Shown: in pieces, positions 1 to 5,095 of the stretch
How positions within the stretch are numbered: position 1 is the first letter of the stretch
Layout: each line of letters begins with the position of its first letter
From: Acidobacteriota bacterium
GTDB taxonomy: Bacteria > Acidobacteriota > Vicinamibacteria > Vicinamibacterales > CAVVIG01
DNA length: 5,095 bases
Assembly: GCA_016195295.1 (NCBI GenBank)
Contig: JACPZV010000082.1
Coordinates: 1-5,095 of the forward strand
Direction: 5' to 3'
The notes under the pieces: model-generated
The model's database searches: none
Seen by the model: only the letters and a program-made list of their open reading frames with translations
Told to the model about the DNA's origin: nothing
Program-made: the position numbers and the translations under genes

Positions 1-1761
1 TCGCAGAACGTGTTCAAGCGCGCCGTCGAAGAGGGACTCGATCCGCTGGCCTACTGCGATCGGATGGAGCAGGAGTTCCGGCGGACCTGGGCACGCCTGC
101 ACGTGTCGTTCGACGACTTCATCCGCACGACGGAGCCCCGCCACAAGGCGGGCGTGACCGAGCTGACGAAGCGGATCTACGACGCCGGCGATATCTATGA
201 AGGCGTGTACGAAGGCTGGTATTGCGTCAGCTGCGAGGAGTTCAAGCAGGAAAGGGACCTCGTCCACGGCCATTGTCCGCTGCACCCGGCCATCAAGCCC
301 GAGTGGATCCGCGAAAAGAACTATTTCTTTCGGTTGTCGAAATATCAGCGGTCGCTCCTCGATCATTTCGCCGCGCACCCGGAGTTCTTGCGGCCGGAGA
401 TCCGGCGCAACGAGATTCTCCGGCTGATCGAAGGCGGCCTCGTCGACATTTCCGTCAGCCGCGCGGGGCAGTCGTGGGGCATTCCGTTACCCTTCGATCC
501 GTCGAGCGTCGTCTACGTGTGGTTTGACGCGCTCATTAATTACGCGTCGGCCGTGGGGCTCGGCGGCGACCCCGGGATGAACGCCATGTTCGAGCGGTGG
601 TGGCCGGCCGATCTGCACGTGATCGGCAAAGACATTACGCGGTTCCACGCCGTCATCTGGCCCGCCATGCTCATGAGCGCGAAGCTTCCGCTCCCGCGTC
701 AGGTGTTCGGCCACGGATTCATGACGCTGAACGGCCAGCGGATGAGCAAGACGCTGGGCACGATCGTCGATCCGATCGACGCCGCCGATCGGTTGGGACT
801 CGACCCGCTTCGCCTGTACCTCGTGAAAGAGGTCAGCTTCGGCGGGGACGGCGATTTTTCGTGGGAGCGCTACGACGAGCGCTACAACGTCGATCTCGCC
901 AATAATCTCGGGAACCTCGTGAGTCGCGTGACGGCGATGGCCGGCCGCTACTGTCAAGGTCGACTGAGCGCCACGGCCGCCGGCTCGGATAGGCTCGCGC
1001 GGCTCGCGGATGAAGTGGCCGCCGACTACCGGCGGGCGATGGACGCCTTGGCGCTGCACGAAGGCGCCGCGGCGGCCTATCGGCTCATCGATGCCACGAA
1101 CGAGTTCATCGCGTCCACTGCGCCGTGGACGCTCGCGAAGGATCCGGGATCGAAGAGCCGGCTCGAGCAAGTGCTGTTCGATGGCGCCGAGGCGATTCGT
1201 CTCGCCGCGGTACTGCTCCAGCCGATCATGCCTTCGTCGTGCCGGGAGATTCTGCGCCGCGTGGGCGCGTCGGCGAACGACCTGCGGCTCGATCGTGATG
1301 GGCGCTGGAGAACCGACGGCGAGCGCGTGCTCGTCCAAGAAGGACCGCTGTGGCCCCGCTACACACCGAAGGAGTCGACGACCGTGAGCGATAACCCGTT
1401 ACCGCCCGCACCCGGCACCTCAGCACCGGCGTCTGATCGCATTTCTATAGACGACTTCATGAAAGTGGAACTGCGTGTGGCGAAGGTCCTCGCCGCCGAG
1501 CGCGTGCCGAAGTCGAATCGCCTGCTCAAGCTGCAAGTGGACGTGGGCACTGAAGAGCGCACGCTCGTCGCCGGCATCGCTGAAGCGTACGAACCTGAGA
1601 CGCTCATCGGAAAGACGGTGGTGGTCGTGTTCAACTTGAAGCCGGCGAAGCTGATGGGCGTCGAGTCCAACGGGATGGTGCTGGCGGCCAGTCCTGACGG
1701 CGGCAAACCCACGGTTGTCACGTTCGAGGCGCCGCCGCCCCCCGGTACGAGAGTGCGGTGA
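1..1761 (+). CDS. metG: Methionyl-tRNA synthetase with C-terminal tRNA-binding domain (5' end cut by window edge)
   Basis: This cytosolic enzyme charges tRNA-Met with methionine using ATP. The frame is open from base 1 (S-Q-N before the first GTG at 10), so the true start lies upstream. By comparison with Thermus-type MetRS, about 50-60 residues are missing, including the HIGH-like signature. Visible in order: a single zinc knuckle C-x2-C (Cys codons 223 and 232) with C-x2-H (274 and 283); the WGIPLP and YVWFDALINY catalytic-core motifs (about 475-545); the KMSKS loop as RMSKT (739-753), followed by the GTIVDP stretch; the helical anticodon-binding domain with NNLGNLVSRV (about 900-930); a Pro/Ser/Thr-rich linker (about 1360-1440); and a Trbp111/EMAP-II-like OB domain (about 1441-1730) with LRVAKV, NLKPAKLMG and ESNGMVLA. 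The single knuckle and gapless core point to the Thermus/Aquifex-like MetG subgroup. The stop overlaps the next start by four bases. An internal ribosome site precedes the OB domain and is listed separately. Identification is very secure. Confidence 0.97.
   Translation, partial: SQNVFKRAVEEGLDPLAYCDRMEQEFRRTWARLHVSFDDFIRTTEPRHKAGVTELTKRIYDAGDIYEGVYEGWYCVSCEEFKQERDLVHGHCPLHPAIKPEWIREKNYFFRLSKYQRSLLDHFAAHPEFLRPEIRRNEILRLIEGGLVDISVSRAGQSWGIPLPFDPSSVVYVWFDALINYASAVGLGGDPGMNAMFERWWPADLHVIGKDITRFHAVIWPAMLMSAKLPLPRQVFGHGFMTLNGQRMSKTLGTIVDPIDAADRLGLDPLRLYLVKEVSFGGDGDFSWERYDERYNVDLANNLGNLVSRVTAMAGRYCQGRLSATAAGSDRLARLADEVAADYRRAMDALALHEGAAAAYRLIDATNEFIASTAPWTLAKDPGSKSRLEQVLFDGAEAIRLAAVLLQPIMPSSCREILRRVGASANDLRLDRDGRWRTDGERVLVQEGPLWPRYTPKESTTVSDNPLPPAPGTSAPASDRISIDDFMKVELRVAKVLAAERVPKSNRLLKLQVDVGTEERTLVAGIAEAYEPETLIGKTVVVVFNLKPAKLMGVESNGMVLAASPDGGKPTVVTFEAPPPPGTRVR
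1368..1386 (+). promoter_or_regulatory. Candidate internal ribosome binding site and GTG start for a free tRNA-binding domain
   Basis: Seen directly: GAAGGAG at 1368-1374, nine bases, then GTG at 1384-1386 in the metG frame. It is the best Shine-Dalgarno match I found at any start in the window. Initiation here would give a 125-residue protein (1384-1761): a short proline-rich tail followed by the complete OB-fold tRNA-binding domain. Free Trbp111-type domains are known as stand-alone tRNA-binding proteins, and in many bacteria the same domain is fused to MetRS. Inference: the site either makes a second, shorter product or is a relic of a separate gene that became fused. It may also be chance, because AAG-GAG is simply the Lys-Glu codon pair of the linker. 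Confidence 0.4.
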
Positions 1762-3203
1762 TCGAGGCCGGGCGACGCTTTCGTCGCGCCCTCGCCGCGA
1801 CGGCCGTCGCCTCGATCGCCCTCTGCGCTGCGGCGGATTCATCGCAACAACCGGCGCCCGCCGACGCGGCTGAAGCCGCCACCGCACGACGCTTTGCGAC
1901 GATTCGGGATCAGCCGGCACCGCTCCGCGAGTTCCTGCGTGAGATGCCCAAGGGCGGCGATCTCCACATGCATCTCTCAGGGGCCGTCTACGCCGAGACG
2001 TACATGCGCTGGGCCGCCGAGGCCCAATCGTGCCTCGTCATCGTGACGATGGCGCTCGCGATGCCTCCGTGTAATGCCACCGCCGGACGACCGCCCATGT
2101 CGTCGGTCGCGGAAGGCTCCTCGCTCTATAACGACGTGATCGACGCGTGGTCCATGCGCCATTGGAGCGGACGCAACGGACACGATCAATTCTTCGCGAC
2201 GTTCGCCAGATTCGCTCTCGCCACTGGCCGCGTCGGCGACATGCTCGCCGACGTGACGTCGCGCGCCGCGGCCGAGCACGTCAGCTATTTGGAAGTGATG
2301 CTCGGCACGGACGGCGGAGAAGCGGCGCGCCGTATCGCACCGATCGGTTGGAATCGCGACCTGCGCCGCATGCGCGATCGACTGCTGTCGACCGGCTTTC
2401 GTGTTGTCACCAGCGACGCGCGGCGACGTTTGGACGATGTGGAGGCCCGGCAGCGCGAGGCGCTGCGCTGCGCAACGCCGCAGGCCGACCCGGGTTGCGC
2501 CGTCATCGTTCGGTACGTCTCTCAGGTGTACCGCGCCGCGCCGCGGGAGCAGGTGTTCGCACAGATGCTCGCGGCCTTCGAGCTCGCGGGCCAAGACCCT
2601 CGGGTCGTCAGCCTCAACCTCGTCGCGCCCGAAGACGACCCGGTTGCCGTGACCGATTTCTCGACGCACATGCGGATGTTGAGCTTTCTGCACGGGCTCT
2701 ACCCGGCCGTGCCGATCACGCTGCACGCGGGCGAGCTCGTCAAGGGTCTCGTCTCTTCGGATGCGCTGCGATTGCACATCCGCGATTCGATCGAAATCGG
2801 CCACGCGCAGCGGATCGGACACGGCCTGGACGTGATGGAGGAGCGGAATCCTCAATTGCTGCTCCGTGAATTAGCGGCGAGGCGCGTGCTCGTCGAAATC
2901 GCGCTCAGCAGCAACGACCTGATTCTCGGCGTTCGCGGGAAGGATCATCCGCTGCGCACGTATCTCGAGTACGACGTGCCGGTGGCCATCGTGACCGACG
3001 ATGAGGGCGTCGCGCGGTCGAGCCACACGCGGGAGTTTCTCAAAGCTATCGAGGAGCAAGGTCTTGATTACCTGATGATCAAGCGACTCGTGCGGAACTC
3101 CCTTGAGTACGCCTTCGCGGATCCGCAGACTAAGGGCCGCCTGCAGTCCGATCTCGAGGCCGCGTTCACGGCGTTCGAGCAACGGCAATCCCACGAACCC
3201 TGA
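1758..3203 (+). CDS. Exported adenosine deaminase-like protein (ADGF/CECR1-related amidohydrolase)
   Basis: Predicted zinc-dependent hydrolytic deaminase converting adenosine (or a related purine nucleoside) to inosine outside the cytoplasm. Of 481 residues, 1-26 look like a signal peptide: R6, R7, R9, R10, then an Ala-rich hydrophobic core ending CAAA before D27, a plausible signal peptidase I site. Metal and catalytic residues of the ADA family are all present: MPKGGDLHMH (H70, H72), TLHAGE (H323, E326), HAQRIGHG (H349, H355), LSSND (N386) and TDDE (D414, D415). The MPKGGDLH opening and the extra PPC…SMR segment (about 100-135) resemble ADGF/CECR1-like bacterial proteins rather than short cytosolic ADA (about 330-350 residues). 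Cysteines 92/105 and 238/247 could form disulfides. The GTG start at 1758 is chosen because it keeps the signal peptide; the next in-frame Met (63) would lose it. It overlaps metG by GTGA, with only a weak GAGAG upstream, so translation is probably coupled. Substrate is inferred from family; the protein is intact. Confidence 0.88.
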   Translation: MIEAGRRFRRALAATAVASIALCAAADSSQQPAPADAAEAATARRFATIRDQPAPLREFLREMPKGGDLHMHLSGAVYAETYMRWAAEAQSCLVIVTMALAMPPCNATAGRPPMSSVAEGSSLYNDVIDAWSMRHWSGRNGHDQFFATFARFALATGRVGDMLADVTSRAAAEHVSYLEVMLGTDGGEAARRIAPIGWNRDLRRMRDRLLSTGFRVVTSDARRRLDDVEARQREALRCATPQADPGCAVIVRYVSQVYRAAPREQVFAQMLAAFELAGQDPRVVSLNLVAPEDDPVAVTDFSTHMRMLSFLHGLYPAVPITLHAGELVKGLVSSDALRLHIRDSIEIGHAQRIGHGLDVMEERNPQLLLRELAARRVLVEIALSSNDLILGVRGKDHPLRTYLEYDVPVAIVTDDEGVARSSHTREFLKAIEEQGLDYLMIKRLVRNSLEYAFADPQTKGRLQSDLEAAFTAFEQRQSHEP

Positions 3204-3210
3204 ACCCCCT

Positions 3211-3990
3211 GTGATCGACAGCCACTGTCATCTCGCCGACGAACAATTCGCCGCCGACCTCGATGCCGTGATCGCGCGCGCCAGGAGCGCCGGCCTCGAG
3301 CGCGCGATGGTGATCCTCGAAGGCGGCAATGCCAAAGAAGCGGAGCAAGCCGCGCGCGTCCAAACGCTCTGGCCGGAAGTCCGCGTCGCCGTCGGTGTGC
3401 ACCCGCACATCGCACACCAGTTCGCCGGCCGCGTGCCCGACACCGTGGCGGTCGTGCGCCAGCAGCTGACGACTACACCACAGGCACGGGCCGTGGGTGA
3501 AATCGGCCTCGACTATCACTACGACTTCTCGCCGCGCGACGTGCAGCGCGCCGTGTTTCATGCCCAGGTCCGTCTCGCTCGCGAGCAGAAGCTCCCTATC
3601 GTCGTCCACACGCGCGAGGCCGATCTCGATACGCTGGCAATTCTGAAGGCGGCGGGTGAGGGCGAGGTGCGCGGCGTGCTCCATTGTTTCACGGGCACGC
3701 AGGCGCTGGCTGACGCCGCGCTGGACGCGGGCTTCTATATCTCATTCGCGGGCATCATCACGTTCCCCAGGGCGGGGGCGCTGCGCGAGGTCGCGCAGCG
3801 CGTGCCGCGCGATCGCATCCTGGCCGAGACCGACAGCCCGTTCCTGGCGCCGGTGCCGCGTCGCGGTACGCGCAATGAACCGGCCTGGGTCGCGCACGTA
3901 GTCGAGGCACTCGCCGTACTCCAGGGTGTGGCGCCGTCCGTCATGGCCGAGCGCACCGCGGCGAATTTTCATGCGCTTTTTGGCCCGTAA
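3211..3990 (+). CDS. tatD: TatD-family metal-dependent hydrolase / deoxyribonuclease
   Basis: A 259-residue TIM-barrel hydrolase, the usual TatD length. Family members are two-metal 3'-5' exonucleases acting on DNA (some on RNA), linked to DNA repair and fragment degradation; the name does not imply a part in Tat export. All expected motifs are visible: HxH in IDSHCHL (H5, H7), VGVHPH (61-66), the bridging glutamate in GEIGLDYHYD (E97), VVHTREA (H133), LHCFTG (H158) and ETDSPFLAP (D208), followed by a near-canonical PRRGTRNEP where PHRGKRNEP is commoner. GTG at 3211 is chosen because it places IDSHCHL at the very N-terminus, as in relatives. The same frame is open back to 3103, but that would add 36 unconserved residues encoded inside the upstream gene. 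Only seven bases separate it from the deaminase stop and there is no recognisable Shine-Dalgarno, so it probably depends on ribosomes finishing the previous gene. The exact natural substrate cannot be told from sequence. Confidence 0.95.
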   Translation: MIDSHCHLADEQFAADLDAVIARARSAGLERAMVILEGGNAKEAEQAARVQTLWPEVRVAVGVHPHIAHQFAGRVPDTVAVVRQQLTTTPQARAVGEIGLDYHYDFSPRDVQRAVFHAQVRLAREQKLPIVVHTREADLDTLAILKAAGEGEVRGVLHCFTGTQALADAALDAGFYISFAGIITFPRAGALREVAQRVPRDRILAETDSPFLAPVPRRGTRNEPAWVAHVVEALAVLQGVAPSVMAERTAANFHALFGP

Positions 3991-3995
3991 ACGCT

Positions 3996-4024
3996 TTGAC
4001 ACCCTCTGCAAGTTGTGTTGTGAT
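3996..4024 (+). promoter_or_regulatory. Putative sigma-70-type promoter for the prenyl synthase–ligA pair
   Basis: In the 59-base gap after tatD there is a perfect -35 hexamer TTGACA (3996-4001), a 17-base spacer, and TGTGAT (4019-4024), which matches four of six positions of the -10 consensus. Transcription would begin near 4031, leaving a leader of roughly 20 bases before GTG 4050. No inverted repeat with a T-run marks a terminator after tatD, so read-through from the upstream operon also remains possible. The same TTG of the -35 box could be misread as a start codon for the downstream gene. Evidence is motif spacing only; no conservation could be checked. Confidence 0.5.
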
Positions 4025-4049
4025 TGACCGCGCCCTGGCAGAGATCACT

Positions 4050-5042
4050 GTGCAAAAGTCGTCGCTTGCCCTTTCGCAAATCTTCGAGCCGATCCGCACC
4101 GACCTCGAGAAGGTGGATCACGAATTCGGCCGCCACGTTCAGTCGCAGGTCGAGCTCATCCCGCGCATCGGCCAATACATCCAGACCAGCGGCGGGAAGC
4201 GGGTCCGGCCGGCGCTGCTCCTGATGGCGTCTCGCTTGAGCGGCTACCAGGGCGACCGCGCGATTCTGTACGCCGCCGTGGTCGAGTTCATCCACACCGC
4301 CACGCTCGTCCACGACGACATCATCGACGACTCCGACCTGCGCCGCGGCCGGCTGGCCGTGCACTCGCAATGGGGCAACGACATCACGGTGCTCTTGGGC
4401 GACTACCTCTACATCAAGTCGATGGCGCTCGCGCTCACGCACGACGAGCTCGATATCATCCGCCTGCTGTGCGACGTCACGCTCCGGATGATCGAGGGCG
4501 AGCTCTACCAGCTCACCAAGAACGGCGACGCCGACATCACCGAGGAAGAGCACTTCGACATCATGCGGCGCAAGACCGCGTATCTCTTCGGCGGCTGCGC
4601 CCAGATTGGCGGGATGCTGGGCAAGGTGTCGAGCGAGCAAGGGCAGGCGCTGCGGGAGTACGGCTTCAACCTGGGCATGGCGTTCCAGTTGGTGGACGAC
4701 CTCCTGGACTTCACGGGCGACGCCGAGGCGGTCGGGAAGCCGATCGGCAGCGACCTGCGCGAAGGCAAGGTGACCCTGCCGCTCATTCACTTGCTGCGCC
4801 ACGAAACCGACGGCGCGGCCTCGCGGATCGTGCGCGACGTGATCGCGTCGCGCGCCGTCGCGCAGGAGGCGTGGCACGAGCTCGTGCATCGGCTGCGCGA
4901 GCACGCGTCGATCGACTACGCCACGCGTCGCGCGGTGGACTTCGCCGAGCGCGCGAAGAAGCCGCTGTACGTGTTTCCCGCCAGCGCCGAGCGCGACGCC
5001 CTGCTTGCGCTGCCCGATTACGTCCTGTCGCGGGACCGGTGA
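4050..5042 (+). CDS. ispB: Long-chain trans-polyprenyl diphosphate synthase (octaprenyl/heptaprenyl type)
   Basis: Adds isopentenyl diphosphate units to an allylic primer to build the isoprenoid tail of menaquinone or ubiquinone. With GTG 4050 as start it has 330 residues, normal for the family. Motifs in order: SGGKRVRP (47-54), the first Asp-rich motif in LVHDDIIDD (D89, D90, D93), followed by LRRG (97-100), RRKTA (173-177), the second Asp-rich motif in FQLVDDLLDF (D216, D217, D220), and the KPIGSDLREGK segment (230-240). The fifth residue before the first motif is small (A84), as in enzymes with long products; short-chain FPP/GGPP synthases usually carry bulky residues there. Exact chain length, and so ispB versus hepT or sdsA naming, is not resolved. 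The start is uncertain: GTG 4020 and TTG 3996 are in frame but fall within the predicted promoter, whereas 4050 has a weak AGAG (4040-4043) upstream and begins just before the conserved LSQIFEPIR. The stop overlaps the next gene by GTGA. Confidence 0.93.
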   Translation: MQKSSLALSQIFEPIRTDLEKVDHEFGRHVQSQVELIPRIGQYIQTSGGKRVRPALLLMASRLSGYQGDRAILYAAVVEFIHTATLVHDDIIDDSDLRRGRLAVHSQWGNDITVLLGDYLYIKSMALALTHDELDIIRLLCDVTLRMIEGELYQLTKNGDADITEEEHFDIMRRKTAYLFGGCAQIGGMLGKVSSEQGQALREYGFNLGMAFQLVDDLLDFTGDAEAVGKPIGSDLREGKVTLPLIHLLRHETDGAASRIVRDVIASRAVAQEAWHELVHRLREHASIDYATRRAVDFAERAKKPLYVFPASAERDALLALPDYVLSRDR

Positions 5043-5095
5043 AGCCCCCAGCCGAGCGCATTCGCGAGCTGCGCGACGCCATCCGGCACCACGAA
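5039..5095 (+). CDS. ligA: NAD-dependent DNA ligase, N-terminal fragment (3' end cut by window edge)
   Basis: Only 19 codons are visible, starting with GTG at 5039 and overlapping the prenyl synthase stop by GTGA. The peptide contains PAERIRELRDAIRHHE, which fits the extreme N-terminus (domain Ia) of LigA, where a pattern like A-x-R-I-x-E-L-R-x-x-I-R-x-H-(D/E) precedes the YY(V/L) and D-x-P-x-x-x-D-x-E-Y/F-D motifs. That helix-rich domain binds NMN/NAD and is peculiar to bacterial ligases, which seal nicks during replication and repair. The catalytic KxDG lysine and everything downstream lie outside the window. A weak GGGA (5032-5035) sits too close to act as a normal Shine-Dalgarno, so coupling to the upstream gene is likely. 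The call rests on a short match and could be tested simply by reading the next 60 bases. Confidence 0.75.
   Translation, partial: MKPPAERIRELRDAIRHHE

Noticed and set aside
487..1338. Long minus-strand open frame opposite metG (283 codons), and similar ones at 1977-2855 and 3969-4904
   Set aside because: They are antisense shadows of strongly conserved plus-strand genes in GC-rich DNA. The translations are rich in Arg, His and Val with no recognisable domain, and each lies opposite a clear family protein.
1758..1800. Twin-arginine (Tat) signal in the deaminase, suggested by RRFRRAL and the neighbouring tatD
   Set aside because: The motif lacks the S/T-R-R-x-F-L-K pattern, and TatD-family nucleases are not needed for Tat export, so the adjacency is not evidence.
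1812..1840. Lipoprotein signal (cysteine at residue 23) in the deaminase
   Set aside because: The residue before the cysteine is Leu, whereas a lipobox needs Gly, Ala or Ser there. The AAA before D27 is a better signal peptidase I site.
3103..3210. Upstream extension of the tatD frame
   Set aside because: It lies inside the coding part of the deaminase gene, encodes an Arg/Ser-rich unconserved stretch, and the family N-terminus begins at IDSHCHL right after GTG 3211.
3961..4010. Possible terminator after tatD
   Set aside because: The T-rich patch near 3976-3981 lies inside the tatD coding end and has no GC-rich inverted repeat before it. The repeated CGCTTT is direct, not inverted.
3996..4049. 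TTG 3996 or GTG 4020 as start of the prenyl synthase
   Set aside because: The TTG is part of a perfect TTGACA hexamer and the GTG sits in the -10 box. The extra 10-18 residues do not resemble family N-termini, and neither start has a ribosome site. GTG 4020 is not fully excluded.
1..5095. Mobile elements, CRISPR, RNA genes, phage or defence systems
   Set aside because: Coding is almost continuous and on one strand with intact housekeeping families. I saw no terminal inverted repeats, spaced direct repeats, transposase motifs or tRNA-like sequence.

Overview
The window is a compact, all-plus-strand stretch of GC-rich bacterial chromosome with five protein-coding genes. Two are cut by the window edges and almost no bases are non-coding. 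Gene order is metG (5' end missing) – exported adenosine deaminase-like gene – tatD-family metal hydrolase – long-chain polyprenyl diphosphate synthase – ligA (first 19 codons only). Codon third positions are mostly G or C, and every gene start seen here is best read as GTG. The gene content, protein style and extracellular ADGF-type deaminase suggest a soil-type Acidobacteriota lineage (perhaps Vicinamibacteria). That placement is inference from resemblance and would need a phylogeny of MetG or LigA.

Layout: bases 1-1761 hold methionyl-tRNA synthetase with a C-terminal tRNA-binding OB domain. It overlaps by four bases (GTGA, 1758-1761) the start of a secreted deaminase (1758-3203). Seven bases after that stop begins a TatD-type deoxyribonuclease/hydrolase (3211-3990). 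The only real intergenic gap (3991-4049) carries a good sigma-70-type promoter candidate, followed by the prenyl synthase (4050-5042). That gene again overlaps by GTGA (5039-5042) the start of NAD-dependent DNA ligase, which runs off the right edge.

How the genes work together: metG, the deaminase gene and tatD look translationally coupled as one operon. The prenyl synthase and ligA form a second coupled pair that may be transcribed from its own promoter or by read-through. They do not form one pathway: translation (MetG), extracellular purine nucleoside salvage (deaminase), nucleic-acid processing or quality control (TatD), quinone side-chain synthesis (prenyl synthase) and replication/repair (LigA). 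The deaminase is the accessory member among housekeeping genes.

I see no mobile element, CRISPR array, RNA gene, prophage or convincing novel system. The most interesting signals are (i) a strong Shine-Dalgarno plus in-frame GTG inside metG, exactly where it would release the tRNA-binding domain as a free 125-residue protein; (ii) the exported, probably disulfide-bonded deaminase sitting between metG and tatD; and (iii) the promoter in the tatD–prenyl synthase gap.
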